Positions 45,012-54,817 of a stretch of DNA of 64,000 nt are shown here, one piece after another. The DNA is from Martelella mediterranea DSM 17316. Lineage in GTDB: Bacteria > Pseudomonadota > Alphaproteobacteria > Rhizobiales > Rhizobiaceae. The notes beneath the pieces were generated by a model. That model saw only the letters and a list, made by a program, of their open reading frames with translations, did no database searches and had not been told where the DNA came from. Within the stretch, counting starts at the first letter, position 1. Every line of letters begins with the position of its first letter. The position numbers and the translations under genes are program-made. The DNA lies in contig NZ_CP020330.1 of assembly GCF_002043005.1 (NCBI RefSeq), positions 3,490,001 to 3,554,000 of the forward strand. Reading direction: 5' to 3'.

Positions 45012-45770
45012 TCAGCCGAGCGCCGCCTTGATCCTGTCGCGAACCGCATGGTCGGTCAAGTCGAGCTTCAGCGGCGTGACCGAGAGATAATTCTCGCCGA
45101 CCGCCTGCAGATCGCTGTCGTCGGCGAACGCGCTGAGGCGCTCGCGGAAGGTCAGCCAGTAATAGGGAAGCCCGCGGCCATCGGACCGCTTGTCGACTGA
45201 AAGGCCCGATTCGAGCTTGCCCTGCGCGGTCACCCGGACACCCTTGACCTCGTCCGGCGTACAGCACGGGAAATTGACGTTCAGGAACGTGCCCTCGGGA
45301 AGGTCGAGCGTCAGCAGCTTGTCGATCAACGCCGGGGCATGGCGCTCCGCCACCTCCCACGGGAAATAGCGCCTCCCATCGTCGTAATTGCCGGTCTGGC
45401 TGAGCGCGATCGAGCGGACGCCCTGCATCGTGCCCTCGATCGCCGCGGCGATCGTGCCGGAATAGGTGACGTCGTCGGCCATATTGGCGCCGGAGTTGAT
45501 GCCGGAGAGGATCAGGTCCGGCGGCTCGGGCAGCACCTCGCGCACGGCCATGATCACGCAGTCCGTCGGCGTACCGCGCAGCGCATATTTCTTCTCGCCC
45601 ATCTGTCGCAGCCGCAAGGGCTCCGAGAGCGTCAGCGAATGGGCAAGGCCGCTCTGGTCGGTCTCCGGCGCCACCGTCCAGACGTCGTCGGAAAGCTGGG
45701 CGGCAAGGGATTGCAGCACGGCAAGGCCGGGGCCGTGAATGCCATCGTCATTGGTCAGCAGAATGCGCAT
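45012..45770 (-). CDS. surE: 5'/3'-nucleotidase (survival protein SurE)
   Basis: 252 residues, typical length. A metal-dependent nucleoside monophosphate phosphatase. The N-terminal signature [19 protein letters not shown] carries the metal-binding Asp pair; [34 protein letters not shown] and FLNVNFP are all conserved. It lies seven bases after serS and ten before pcm, in one operon. Confidence 0.97.
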   Translation of the reverse strand: MRILLTNDDGIHGPGLAVLQSLAAQLSDDVWTVAPETDQSGLAHSLTLSEPLRLRQMGEKKYALRGTPTDCVIMAVREVLPEPPDLILSGINSGANMADDVTYSGTIAAAIEGTMQGVRSIALSQTGNYDDGRRYFPWEVAERHAPALIDKLLTLDLPEGTFLNVNFPCCTPDEVKGVRVTAQGKLESGLSVDKRSDGRGLPYYWLTFRERLSAFADDSDLQAVGENYLSVTPLKLDLTDHAVRDRIKAALG

Positions 45771-45777
45771 GTCGATC

Positions 45778-47061
45778 TCACTTCGCCTTCTCGATGCGGG
45801 TCATGCCGCCCATATAGGGCACCAGTGCCTCCGGAACCGTGACGGAACCATCTTCATTGAGATAATTCTCGACGACGGCGATCAGCGCGCGGCCGACGGC
45901 GACGCCGGAGCCGTTCAGCGTATGCACGAAGCGGGTCTGCTTCTCCTCCTTGGCGCGATAGCGCGCATTCATGCGCCGGGCCTGGAAATCGCCGCAGACC
46001 GAGCAGGACGAGATTTCGCGATAGGTATCCTGCCCCGGCAGCCAGACCTCGATGTCATAGGTCTTGCGCGCCGAAAAACCCATATCGCCGGTCGAAAGCG
46101 CCATGACGCGATAATGCAGGCCGAGCTTCTTCAGCACATCCTCGGCCGCCGCCGTCATCCGCTCCAGCTCATCGAGCGAACTGTCGGCATCGGTGATCGA
46201 GACCATTTCGCATTTCAGGAACTGATGCTGGCGCAACATGCCGCGGGTGTCGCGACCGGCGGAACCCGCCTCCGAGCGGAAGCAATAGGTGAGCGCCGAA
46301 TAGCGCAGCGGCAGTTCCTCCGCCGGCAGGATCTCGCCCGCCACCAGATTGGTGAGCGGCACCTCCGCCGTCGGGATCATCCAGCGATCCTCCGAGGCCT
46401 TGAACAGGTCCTCGGAAAATTTCGGCAACTGCCCAGTCCCGAACAGCGCCTCGTCGCGCACCAGAAGCGGCGGGCTGACTTCGAGGTAGCCGTGCTCGCT
46501 GGTGTGCATGTCGATCATGAACTGACCGAGCGCCCGCTCCAGCCTCGCGAATGCGCCGGTCAGCACCGTGAAGCGCGAGCCCGACAGCTTCGCCGCCCGT
46601 TCGAAATCCATGCCGCCGAGCGCCTCGCCGATTTCGAAATGTTCCTTCGCAGGATGGTTCCAGCCGGGTTTCTGGCCCCATTGGCGGATTTCGACATTGG
46701 CGTCCTCGTCAGCGCCGACCGGCACATCGTCGAGCGGCACGTTGGGGACGCCGGCAAGAAGATCGTCCAGCGCCGCGGTCGCCGCGCGCTCCTCGGCTTC
46801 CAGCGTCGGCATCGCGGTCTTGATTTCCGAAACCTCGGCCTTCAGCTTTTCGGCAAGCTCCGTATCTTTCTTGCCCATCGCGATGCCGATTTCCTTCGAC
46901 GCGGCGTTGCGGCGGGACTGCATTTCCTGGAGGCGCTGCACGACGGAGCGGCGCTTCTCATCCAGATCGATGATTTCTGCGGCAAGCGGCCTGGCGCCGC
47001 GCGCGGCCAGCGCCTTGTCGAGCGCCTCCGGGTTTTCGCGAATCCATTTGATATCGAGCAT
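45778..47061 (-). CDS. serS: Seryl-tRNA synthetase
   Basis: 427 residues, normal class II SerRS length. It has an N-terminal coiled-coil tRNA-binding arm (about 25-105), motif 2 ([20 protein letters not shown]), an [19 protein letters not shown] segment and motif 3 ([18 protein letters not shown]). GGAAG lies seven bases before ATG 47061. It is the first gene of the serS-surE-pcm run. Confidence 0.97.
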   Translation of the reverse strand: MLDIKWIRENPEALDKALAARGARPLAAEIIDLDEKRRSVVQRLQEMQSRRNAASKEIGIAMGKKDTELAEKLKAEVSEIKTAMPTLEAEERAATAALDDLLAGVPNVPLDDVPVGADEDANVEIRQWGQKPGWNHPAKEHFEIGEALGGMDFERAAKLSGSRFTVLTGAFARLERALGQFMIDMHTSEHGYLEVSPPLLVRDEALFGTGQLPKFSEDLFKASEDRWMIPTAEVPLTNLVAGEILPAEELPLRYSALTYCFRSEAGSAGRDTRGMLRQHQFLKCEMVSITDADSSLDELERMTAAAEDVLKKLGLHYRVMALSTGDMGFSARKTYDIEVWLPGQDTYREISSCSVCGDFQARRMNARYRAKEEKQTRFVHTLNGSGVAVGRALIAVVENYLNEDGSVTVPEALVPYMGGMTRIEKAK

Positions 47062-47391
47062 GATGAAGCTTCCAGAAAAGTAAAAGGGTCGCCGGTCGAT
47101 TTACCGGCGGCCCTCTTGTGCCCAACTCATGCCGAAAGCGCAAGTGGAAGGCCGAGAGCGCATCCGCGAAAATGGCCCATTGTGAAGCGGATCGACAGAC
47201 CAACGACATCAGGGCGTTCGAACCAACCCGGCCGCTTTCCTTTTCGCGCGGAACCTGGAACCTGCCGGTAATTCTTAGCGGAGTGACAGCAAGCGAAGAC
47301 ATAACCTTTTCATATACACCCCGTAAAATATCGACTTTGACACTTATACCTCAAGCTTATTACCTATCTTAAAAACAAAGGAGAGGTGAAT
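47062..47391 (+). promoter_or_regulatory. Divergent intergenic region with promoter CGACTTTGACA
   Basis: The 330 bases hold the serS promoter and, for the rightward gene, a TTGACA -35-like box (47337-47342) inside CGACTTTGACA, with TTACCTA around 47360-47366 as a possible -10 and AAAGGAGAG as SD. The same 11-mer recurs at 49960-49970. A small stem (GCCGGT/ACCGGC) near 47085-47105 may end nothing obvious. No gene is seen. Confidence 0.45.
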
Positions 47392-48954
47392 ATGCTGAAG
47401 CATCGCAATATTTCGATTACAGGCGCGGCGACCGCGCTTGCCCTGGTGATTGGACTGGCGGCGGGATCGGCCGACGCGGAGACGCTCCGGGTCGGCATCG
47501 GCGCAGCCGATCTTTCAACCGCAGATCCGGCGCGGGCCACGCAGACACAGGATGTCGCGCTGGTGTCCTGGATGTTCAACGGGCTGGTCCGCTTCCCGCC
47601 GGGCAGCGCCGATCCAGCGTCAATCGAGCCGGATCTCGCTGAAAGCTGGGAGACCTCGGATGACGGTCTCGTCTGGACCTTTCACCTGCGCGACGGCGTC
47701 AAGTTTCACGGCGATTTCGGCACGCTGACAGCCGGTGATGTCGTCTACACCCTGAACCGCGCCAAGAACCCCGAGACCTCATCCTTCGCCAACGACTATG
47801 CCGCATTCGAAAACATCGAAGCGATCGATCCGCTGACCGTCCGCATCACGCTGAGCGAGCCGGTGCCCGGGTTTCTCGGTCTCGTCGCCAACTATCACGG
47901 CGGCAATATCATCAGCCAGAAGGCGGCCGAGCAGTATGGCGATGATTTCAAGAACCATCCGATCGGAACCGGCCCGTTCATGTTCGACAAGACGGTCACG
48001 CAGCAAGCCGCCCATCTTGTCGCCTTCCCGGACTATTTCCGCGGCGCGCCTCAGATCGATGACATCGACTATGAGTTCATTCCTTCCGATTCGAGCCGGG
48101 AACTCGCCTTCCGCTCGGGCGAACTCGACCTGATCTATGGCAAGCGCGAGCAGCAATGGGTCGACCAGGCGAAATCCTGGGGCAATGCGACGATCGATAT
48201 CTTCGCACCCGGTGAATTCCGAACACTGCACCTGAACATGAACCATCCGCCGCTCGACAATCTCAAGGTCCGTGAGGCCATCGCCCACGCGGTCAATGTC
48301 GACCAACTGATCCAGTTCGTCGGCGCCGATGTCGCCCACAAGGGATGCTCGGTGGTGCCGCCCGGCTATCTCGGCGAAGACTGTGCGGCGGGCGGTTACG
48401 GCTATGACCTTGCGCTTGCGAAATCGCTGCTTTCGGAAGCCGGTTTCGAAGATGGGCTCGATCTTTCGGCCGTGGTCTCCTCCAGTTCCTCGCAACAACC
48501 GGTCATGGAAGTGATACAGGCGCAACTTGCCGAAGCAGGCATCAATCTCGACATGCAGATCGTAGACCACCCGACCTACCATTCGCAGATCCGTGAAGAT
48601 GCCAGCGATATCGTGTTCTACGGCGCGGCACGCTTTCCCGTCGCCGACAGCTATCTGACCCAGTTCTACGATTCCGCCTCAATCGTCGGCACGCCGACGG
48701 CGGTCACGAACTTCTCGCATTGCGATGTCGCCGATGCAGAAATCCAGGCCGCCCGCGTGGCATCCGATCCCGAGGAACAGAAGAAGCTCTGGGCTGAGGC
48801 CCAGCAGAAGATATTTGACGCTGTCTGTTCTGTCCCGCTGTTCGAGCTGATGCAGGTATGGGTTCAAACGGATGGGCTGGACCTCGGCTACGAACTGAAA
48901 GGTTCGCTGAATCTCGCCCCGCCGATCACCGAGAAAACGACGCTGACGCGCTGA
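47392..48954 (+). CDS. ABC transporter substrate-binding protein, family 5 (dipeptide/opine type)
   Basis: A 520-residue periplasmic receptor. Signal peptide with cleavage near GSADA-ET; then LRVGIGAADLSTADPARAT, the family 5 start. LAESWETSDDGLVWTFHLRD (then GVKFHG) and a PLDNLKVREAIAHAVNVDQL-like block are classic. I choose ATG 47392, eight bases after GGAG; GTG 47386 is too close. It pairs with the permeases and ATPase at 53876-57542; the dehydrogenase genes in between suggest that the ligand is an opine, an N-substituted amino acid or a peptide-like compound. Confidence 0.92.
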   Translation: MLKHRNISITGAATALALVIGLAAGSADAETLRVGIGAADLSTADPARATQTQDVALVSWMFNGLVRFPPGSADPASIEPDLAESWETSDDGLVWTFHLRDGVKFHGDFGTLTAGDVVYTLNRAKNPETSSFANDYAAFENIEAIDPLTVRITLSEPVPGFLGLVANYHGGNIISQKAAEQYGDDFKNHPIGTGPFMFDKTVTQQAAHLVAFPDYFRGAPQIDDIDYEFIPSDSSRELAFRSGELDLIYGKREQQWVDQAKSWGNATIDIFAPGEFRTLHLNMNHPPLDNLKVREAIAHAVNVDQLIQFVGADVAHKGCSVVPPGYLGEDCAAGGYGYDLALAKSLLSEAGFEDGLDLSAVVSSSSSQQPVMEVIQAQLAEAGINLDMQIVDHPTYHSQIREDASDIVFYGAARFPVADSYLTQFYDSASIVGTPTAVTNFSHCDVADAEIQAARVASDPEEQKKLWAEAQQKIFDAVCSVPLFELMQVWVQTDGLDLGYELKGSLNLAPPITEKTTLTR

Positions 48955-48999
48955 CACTGCTGGCAGCCCGCTTCTCGCCAATCTGTCACAGTTCCGCCT

Positions 49000-49022
49000 C
49001 GCCCCGTTAGGGCGGGGCGTTT
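49000..49022 (+). terminator. GC-rich stem-loop after the binding protein / LysR convergence
   Basis: Arms CGCCCCG (49000-49006) and CGGGGCG (49013-49019) with a six-base loop and a short TTT. It is placed between convergent stops and probably ends the binding-protein transcript. Confidence 0.6.
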
Positions 49023-49027
49023 CGCAT

Positions 49028-49924
49028 TCATGCGCCCACCGCACGCGCCTGATTGTGAACTTCCTCGATGAATGCCGCCGCAAGCGCGCTGTTGCGGGCG
49101 CGCACGGGTCTCAAAATATTGTATTCAAAGGTCACGGCCGGCTCGAAGGGCCGCGTCTCCAGCCTGTCGGCAGCAAACGCCATGCTGAGCGGATCGGCGA
49201 CCGTGACGCCAAGACCGGCTGCGACAAGCTCCGCGACATTGGGCGCCGTGGTGGCTTCAATAATGATATCCGGACGCACGCCATGGGCTTCAAAGAGGGC
49301 ATCCGTCCGCCGCCGCATCATCCCGGTCACACCGAATGCTATATAAGCTTGCTGGTGAAAATCCTCGGGCCGCAACACCGCCTTCGTCGCCAGAACGTGG
49401 CCGCGCGGAAGCGCCGCGATGGCTGGCGGGCTTTCGAGCCGCTCCATCTCGATAGAGGGGTGTTCGACCGCATTGATGACCAGCGCTGCATCCAGCCGCC
49501 GCAACAGGACGGCCTCCATCAGGAATTGCGAGCTCCGTGATTCCAGCGATACGAAGACATCGGGATGCCGACGGCGAAACGCCGCAAGCGCCCTGCTCAC
49601 GAACGGTCCGGACAGCGCCGGCAGCGTTCCGATAACCAGATGTCCGCGATCCTCCCGGCGGATCGCCTCGACGGCGCGGGCCAGTTGCCGCACGCCGCCG
49701 AACACCCGCTCAACTTCTTCATAAAGCCGCATGCCGCGTTCCGTCGGCACCAACCGGCCGCTTTCGCGTTCGAAAAGCTCCAGCCCGGTATCGGCCTCCA
49801 GCTCCTGAATGAGCTTGCTTGCGGCGGGTTGCGAGATCCTAAGAATCTCGGCGGCGCGGCTTACCGTTCCGGATTCCACGACGGCAATCAGCGCTTCGAG
49901 TTGCCTGAGGCTTGGATCGCGCAT
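49028..49924 (-). CDS. LysR-family regulator of the opine-type locus
   Basis: 298 residues. Helix-turn-helix SGTVSRAAEILRISQPAASK lies near the N-terminus, followed by a PBP2-like effector domain (HLVIGTLPALSG, AAGLGVTVADPLS). ATG 49924 is eight bases after AAGGG; an upstream ATG at 49954 is less likely. It is divergent from the dehydrogenase operon across 92 bases and inserted between the binding protein and the rest of the importer, so it probably controls both promoters, which share an 11-base motif. Confidence 0.88.
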   Translation of the reverse strand: MRDPSLRQLEALIAVVESGTVSRAAEILRISQPAASKLIQELEADTGLELFERESGRLVPTERGMRLYEEVERVFGGVRQLARAVEAIRREDRGHLVIGTLPALSGPFVSRALAAFRRRHPDVFVSLESRSSQFLMEAVLLRRLDAALVINAVEHPSIEMERLESPPAIAALPRGHVLATKAVLRPEDFHQQAYIAFGVTGMMRRRTDALFEAHGVRPDIIIEATTAPNVAELVAAGLGVTVADPLSMAFAADRLETRPFEPAVTFEYNILRPVRARNSALAAAFIEEVHNQARAVGA

Positions 49925-49959
49925 CGGTATAACCCTTTTGAATACATAGCCCAATTAAA

Positions 49960-49993
49960 CGACTTTGACATTCTACCGTGACTTCATAATCTG
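49960..49993 (+). promoter_or_regulatory. Promoter of the dehydrogenase/importer operon
   Basis: CGACTTTGACA (49960-49970) contains TTGACA (49965-49970), with CATAAT/TAATCT near 49985-49992 as a -10. The same 11-mer precedes the binding-protein gene at nearly the same distance from its start (47 against 50 bases). Confidence 0.45.
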
Positions 49994-50016
49994 AACAAGC
50001 AAAGAAGGAGGCTCAG

Positions 50017-51126
50017 TTGGACAGCGAATTCATCGTCATTGGCGGCGGCATTGTCGGCGCGGCCCTTGCCTATGGCATTGCGGGATGCGGCAGAAAGGTG
50101 CTGGTGCTCGATGGCGAAGATCGCGACCTGCGCGCGGCGCGGGCCAATTTCGGCCTCGTCTGGGTGCAGAGCAAGGGCGCGAATGCCCCCGAATATCATC
50201 GCTTCAGCCGAAAGAGCGCCGATCTGTGGCCAGATTTCGTGGAGCAACTGAGTGCGGAGACCGGCGCCAAAATCGACTACGAGCGCAACGGCGGGTTGAT
50301 GTTCTGTCTCGGCGACGAGGAACTTGAGACGCGCGCTGCCGCGATCCGCCGCATGCACAACCAGCACGGCGACGCCGATACCGAGATGCTCGATCGCGTC
50401 GCACTCGAGCGCCTGCTCCCTGCCATCAAGCTTGGTCCAGAGGTTTCCGGCGCCAGCTTCTCCGCCGCCGACGGACACGTGAACCCGTTGCAATTGCTGG
50501 CGGCAATGCATGAAGGCGTCATCCGGCGCGGCGGCAAGATCAGGTTTCGCAGCAAGGTCAGGACGATCGTTCCGCTCGATGGCGGATTTCGCTTGGAGAC
50601 GGATGACGCGGGTTTTACGGCGGCGCGGGTCGTGGTTGCGGCAGGCCTTGCCACGCCGGCGCTGACCGCACCGCTTGGCCTCGCCATCCCGATGCGGTCC
50701 GAGCGCGGCCAGATCCTGGTTCTGGAGCGGATGGCGCCGATGCTGCCCTACCCCGCGAGCGGGCTCCGCCAGACGGCGGAGGGCACGATCATGATCGGCG
50801 CCACCAAGGAAGATACCGACGACCGTGGCGTCAGCGTCTCAGCTTCGGTCCGGCTCGCCGGTCGCGCCACGCGGATCGTTCCCGCACTCGGCAGCGCCCG
50901 GCTGGTGCGCCAGTGGAGCGGCTTCCGCGTGCTGCCGCCGGACGGCTCGCCGATCTATGCCGAAGCGACCGATCTCCCCGGCCTTTATGCTGCGATCTGC
51001 CATTCCGGCGTCACCCTTGCAGCAGCCCATGCCCGCATCGTCGGGCCAGCGCTGGCCCAGGGCGCCCTGCCCGCCGATCTCTCGGCTTTTTCCAATGGAA
51101 GGTTCAATGTTCAAGACTGTGCTTGA
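50017..51126 (+). CDS. FAD-dependent DAO-family subunit, opine oxidase B / HcnC-like
   Basis: 369 residues. It starts at TTG 50017 with a strong AAGGAGG five bases before it. FAD motif FIVIGGGIVGAALAYGIAGC; then RAARANFGLVWVQSKGANAP, a segment I associate with opine oxidase subunit B relatives. The C-terminal DAO part has RQWSGFRVLPPDGSPIYAEA. It is probably the substrate-oxidising beta subunit of a complex with the next two proteins. Its end overlaps the 2Fe-2S gene by 20 bases. Confidence 0.87.
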   Translation: MDSEFIVIGGGIVGAALAYGIAGCGRKVLVLDGEDRDLRAARANFGLVWVQSKGANAPEYHRFSRKSADLWPDFVEQLSAETGAKIDYERNGGLMFCLGDEELETRAAAIRRMHNQHGDADTEMLDRVALERLLPAIKLGPEVSGASFSAADGHVNPLQLLAAMHEGVIRRGGKIRFRSKVRTIVPLDGGFRLETDDAGFTAARVVVAAGLATPALTAPLGLAIPMRSERGQILVLERMAPMLPYPASGLRQTAEGTIMIGATKEDTDDRGVSVSASVRLAGRATRIVPALGSARLVRQWSGFRVLPPDGSPIYAEATDLPGLYAAICHSGVTLAAAHARIVGPALAQGALPADLSAFSNGRFNVQDCA

Positions 51127-51391
51127 AGCCCCCGACATGACCGTGACGGTCAACGGCGTCGAAACCCCGGCATGGAACGGCGAAACGGTTGCCGGGATAT
51201 TGATGCGCGTGCCGAATGCCGGGCGCACCACCGCGATCAGCGGTTCGCCGCGCCTGCCCTATTGCCAGATGGGCGTCTGTTTCGATTGCCTCGCCATTAT
51301 CGATGGCGTCGCCTCCAGCCAGGGCTGTCTCGTGCCGGCAAGGCCCGGCATGCGGATCGAAAGCCAGCGCGGCGCGCGGGAGATTGCGTAA
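51107..51391 (+). CDS. (2Fe-2S)-binding small subunit, HcnA/opine oxidase-like
   Basis: 94 residues. A ferredoxin-fold protein with the cluster pattern PYCQMGVCFDCLAIIDG, then SQGC, giving four Cys. This type of small subunit passes electrons in HcnABC, opine oxidase and D-hydroxyproline dehydrogenase complexes. GGAAGG lies four bases before ATG 51107; ATG 51095 is an alternative. Its stop shares one base with the next start (TAATG). Confidence 0.9.
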   Translation: MFKTVLEAPDMTVTVNGVETPAWNGETVAGILMRVPNAGRTTAISGSPRLPYCQMGVCFDCLAIIDGVASSQGCLVPARPGMRIESQRGAREIA

Positions 51392-52761
51392 TGTCCCATG
51401 ATGTAGCAATCGTCGGCGCGGGCCCCGCAGGGATGTCGGCCGCCGTATCCCTCAGAAAGCACGGTCTCTCCGTTGTCGTCATCGACGAACAGCCGGCGCC
51501 CGGCGGCCAGATCTGGCGCGGGGTCGAGCGCAACAGCCATGGCAAACTGGCCCAGGCGCTCGGCGCGGATTATCGGAAGGGCAAAGCCCTGGCGGAAGCA
51601 TTTCGCAACTCCGGCGCGGATTATATGCCGCTGACGCAGGTCTGGCAGATCGAGGATGGCTGGTCGCTGTTCGTGACCGCCAACGACAAGGCGCAGCGCC
51701 TTGAAGCGCGGACCCTGCTGCTGGCCAACGGCGCTCAGGAGCGCCCGGTTCCCTTCGAAGGCTGGACACTGCCCGGCGTGATGACGGTGGGGGCGGCACA
51801 AATCCTGCTGAAATCGGGCGGCATGCTGCCCGAAGGCAAGGTCTGGATTGCCGGCGCCGGTCCGCTGCCGCTTCTCTATGCCACGCAGATGCTCGACCTT
51901 GAGGGACGGATCGAAGGCTATCTCGACACCTCAAAGCGCCCCGGCTCGTCCGTTCTCCGCCATCTTCCCGGCGCGCTGCGCGACTTCGCCGGTCTTACCA
52001 AGGGCATGCGCTGGCTGCGGGCCCTGAAACGACAGGTGCGGTTCGAGCGCGCGGCAAGCGGGCTGGCAGCTGCCGGCGAAAACCGACTTGAAACGATAAG
52101 CTGGCGCTCCGGCGAGAAGGCACACACCGAGCCAGCCGATATTCTGCTGGTGCATGAAGGCGTGGTGCCGCGCGTACATGAAACCATGGCGCTTGGTTGC
52201 GACCATGTCTGGAGCGCGGACCAGGCCTGTTTTCGGCCGAAGCTCGACCGCTTCGGCGAAACCAGCCGCAAGGGCCTCTTCGTGGCGGGTGACGCCGGCG
52301 GCATTGGCGGCTGGGCCGCCGCCACTGTGATGGGCGAAATCGCCGCCCTCGGTATTGCCGGTGCGCTCGGCATCGCCGGAGACATCGAGGGCAAGCGACG
52401 GGATGCCGGGCTAAGTGCCCGCCTTGACGCCGCGCTCGCCCTGCGCCCGCTGCTCGACGCCCTCTACCCGGCCCCTGGCCTCGATATCCCGGATAATGCG
52501 ATCGTCTGTCGCTGCGAGGAGGTTTCAGCAGGCCGCATTCGCGCCGCTGCCCGCTCGGGTCCGCCGGACCCCGCCGTCGCCAAGGCTGCGACGCGCTGCG
52601 GCATGGGCCCCTGTCAGGGGCGCCAATGCGGCTATGCGGTGCAGGCGCTGATTGCCGAGGTCCATGATATCCCCCAGGGCGACGTCGCCTTCTTCAACAT
52701 TCGCCCGCCGCTGAAACCGGTGACGCTTGGCGAAATCGCCTCGCTCGAGGAGGTATCATGA
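51391..52761 (+). CDS. FAD/NAD(P)-binding alpha subunit with C-terminal BFD-like [2Fe-2S] domain (HcnB/opine oxidase A-like)
   Basis: 456 residues. Two-dinucleotide-binding fold: DVAIVGAGPAGMSAAVSLRKHG at the start, GGQIWRG, and a second site KVWIAGAGPLPLLYATQML near residue 150. The C-terminal domain (about 375-430) has the BFD/NifU-like Cys set IVCRCEEV and RCGMGPCQGRQCG. This is the alpha subunit pattern of heteromeric opine oxidase-type dehydrogenases. It is coupled by overlap to both neighbours. Confidence 0.9.
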   Translation: MSHDVAIVGAGPAGMSAAVSLRKHGLSVVVIDEQPAPGGQIWRGVERNSHGKLAQALGADYRKGKALAEAFRNSGADYMPLTQVWQIEDGWSLFVTANDKAQRLEARTLLLANGAQERPVPFEGWTLPGVMTVGAAQILLKSGGMLPEGKVWIAGAGPLPLLYATQMLDLEGRIEGYLDTSKRPGSSVLRHLPGALRDFAGLTKGMRWLRALKRQVRFERAASGLAAAGENRLETISWRSGEKAHTEPADILLVHEGVVPRVHETMALGCDHVWSADQACFRPKLDRFGETSRKGLFVAGDAGGIGGWAAATVMGEIAALGIAGALGIAGDIEGKRRDAGLSARLDAALALRPLLDALYPAPGLDIPDNAIVCRCEEVSAGRIRAAARSGPPDPAVAKAATRCGMGPCQGRQCGYAVQALIAEVHDIPQGDVAFFNIRPPLKPVTLGEIASLEEVS

Positions 52762-53879
52762 ACGCCGATGTGCTTGTCATCGGCGGCGGCCTGCATGGCC
52801 TCAGCGCCGCCCTTCATCTGGCCCGACGCAAGGCGCGCGTGATCCTCGCCGAACGTCATTCGCTCGGCCGTCACGCATCCGGCGCAACGGCGGCCGGCGT
52901 GCGCACCCTTGGCCGCGATCCGCGCGAACTGCCCCTCAGCCTCGAAGCCGCAGCGATCTGGCCGGAGATGACGGCGCTGGTTGGCGATGATTGCGGCTTC
53001 AAGGCTTGCGGGCAGTTGCAGGTGGCCGAGGACGAAACCGCATTGGCGCGGATCGCGGAGCGCATCCGGCGGCTGAGCGAAACCGGCTATCATCACGAAA
53101 AGCTCCTCGACGCGCGCGAACTTCGCGAGATCGCTCCCGGCATTGCTGGCCACTGCGTCGGCGGCGCCTATGCCGCAACCGACGGCTCCGCCGATCCCCA
53201 CCGCACCATCCGCGCGTTCCGCGACGCCTGCCGCTCAGCCGACGTCGAAATCCTCGAAGCCTGTCCGGTAACGGCCATGCGCCGGCAGGGCGCGAACTGG
53301 CTGGTGACGACCGACCGCGGCGAGATTTCCGCGAAGACCGTCATCAATACCGCCGGCGCCTGGGCCGACAACGTCTCGGCGCTTGCGGGCGATCCGCAGC
53401 ACCACGAAATCCGAACCTCGATGATGGTGGTGACCGAGCGCGTCGGCGGCACCTTGAAACCGGTGATCAGTTCCTTCGGCCGCAAGCTCTCGCTGAAGCA
53501 GACCCGCGAGGGCACGCTTCTGATCGGCGGCGGCGCCCAGGGGCGTCTGGCATCCGACCGGCAGACCGCAAGCGTCGATGCCCAATCCCTCGGCAGCGCC
53601 GTCGGCGCCGCCTGCCGACTGTTCCCCGCGCTTGGCGACATCCGGGTGGTGCGGGTCTGGGCCGGGATGGAGGCTATGACGCGCGATCATCTGCCGGTGA
53701 TCGGACTGTCGCGGCGCGTCGATGGTCTTGTCCACGGCTTCGGCTTTTCCGGCCACGGCTTCCAGCTCGTGCCATCCGTCGGGCGGGTGCTGTCGGACCT
53801 TGCGCTCGACGGCTATAGCAATCATCAACTGGACGCGTTCGCCCTCGATCGCGCAGCACTTGAAAGGACGGCCGCATGA
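52758..53879 (+). CDS. Second FAD-dependent DAO-family oxidoreductase
   Basis: 373 residues. FAD motif VLVIGGGLHGLSAALHLARR, then LGRHASGATAAGVRTLGRDP, and a C-terminal RVWAGMEAMTRDHLPVIG and HGFGFSGHGFQLVPSVG. It resembles the sarcosine oxidase / D-amino acid dehydrogenase class and is distinct from the HcnC-like subunit at 50017. It may oxidise a pathway intermediate or give the complex a second catalytic subunit. ATG overlaps the previous stop and its own stop overlaps the permease start. Confidence 0.87.
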   Translation: MNADVLVIGGGLHGLSAALHLARRKARVILAERHSLGRHASGATAAGVRTLGRDPRELPLSLEAAAIWPEMTALVGDDCGFKACGQLQVAEDETALARIAERIRRLSETGYHHEKLLDARELREIAPGIAGHCVGGAYAATDGSADPHRTIRAFRDACRSADVEILEACPVTAMRRQGANWLVTTDRGEISAKTVINTAGAWADNVSALAGDPQHHEIRTSMMVVTERVGGTLKPVISSFGRKLSLKQTREGTLLIGGGAQGRLASDRQTASVDAQSLGSAVGAACRLFPALGDIRVVRVWAGMEAMTRDHLPVIGLSRRVDGLVHGFGFSGHGFQLVPSVGRVLSDLALDGYSNHQLDAFALDRAALERTAA

Positions 53880-54817
53880 TCCGATACGCGATCAGACGAC
53901 TTTTGCTGGCGATCCCGACATTGATCGCGATGTTGACAGTGGTGTTCATCCTCGTCCGCCTCGTGCCGGGTGATGCCGCAATCGCCATGCTTGGCGACCG
54001 GGCGACGGAATCCTCGCTGCAGACGCTGAGAGCCCAACTCGGCCTCGATCAGCCGATCGGCGTGCAGTACCTGACCTTCATCACCGACATGCTGAAGGGC
54101 AATTTTGGGGTTTCGATGGTCACGGGCAGGCCGGTTCTGCAAGAGGTGGCCGTGGTTCTGCCCTATACGCTGGAGCTTGCAGCGGCCGCCATGGTGATCG
54201 GCTCGCTGTTCGGCATTCCGCTCGGCGTGCTTGCCGCCGTTCGCCGCAACAAATGGCCGGATTATGCCAGCCGCATCCTGTCGCTGGTCGGTCTTTCGTT
54301 TCCGGGCTTCGTCTCGGCGATCCTGATGCTGCTTGCCTTTTCGGTCTGGATGCAATGGCTACCGGTGATGAGCAGGGCCTCCTCCGATCCGATCGAGCAC
54401 ATTCGCAATCTCATCCTGCCCGCGCTGAATCTCGGTCTGATCATGACCGCCTATATCGCCCGCGTCACCCGCTCCGCGATGCTGGATGTGCTGGGCGAGG
54501 ACTATATCCGCACCGCCCGCGCCAAGGGCGTTCATCCGCGCTCGCTGGTGCTCAGCCACGCGCTCGGCAACGCCATGATCCCGATCGTGACCGTGGTCGG
54601 TCTCTATTTCGGGACGCTGATCGGTAACTCTGTGCTGACCGAGATCGTGTTCACGCGGCCGGGGCTCGGCAAGCTCATCCTCGGTGCGCTGCAATCGCGC
54701 GATTACACCATGTTGCAGGGGCTGATGGTGGTGTTCGCCGCCTTCGTCATCCTCGTCAACACCGCGACCGATCTCGTCTACGCCCTCGTCGATCCCAGAG
54801 TGAGTTACGCCCGATGA
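53876..54817 (+). CDS. ABC transporter permease, DppB type
   Basis: 313 residues, six predicted membrane helices. The N-terminus MIRYAIRRLLLAIPTLIAML, the VRLVPGDAA segment, QLGLDQPIGVQYL and the EAA loop (DYIRTARAKGVHPRSLVLSH) are diagnostic for family 5 importers. It is coupled by four-base overlaps on both sides. It partners the DppC-type permease and the binding protein at 47392. Confidence 0.93.
   Translation: MIRYAIRRLLLAIPTLIAMLTVVFILVRLVPGDAAIAMLGDRATESSLQTLRAQLGLDQPIGVQYLTFITDMLKGNFGVSMVTGRPVLQEVAVVLPYTLELAAAAMVIGSLFGIPLGVLAAVRRNKWPDYASRILSLVGLSFPGFVSAILMLLAFSVWMQWLPVMSRASSDPIEHIRNLILPALNLGLIMTAYIARVTRSAMLDVLGEDYIRTARAKGVHPRSLVLSHALGNAMIPIVTVVGLYFGTLIGNSVLTEIVFTRPGLGKLILGALQSRDYTMLQGLMVVFAAFVILVNTATDLVYALVDPRVSYAR

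Noticed and set aside
47085..47105. Riboswitch or T-box leader before serS
   Set aside because: Only one short stem is visible between the serS start and the divergent gene; there is no T-box-like or other conserved leader.
50017..52761. Hydrogen cyanide synthase HcnABC
   Set aside because: Subunit types match, but gene order differs (the HcnC-like gene comes first), a further DAO gene is present and an importer is attached; an opine-type dehydrogenase fits better.
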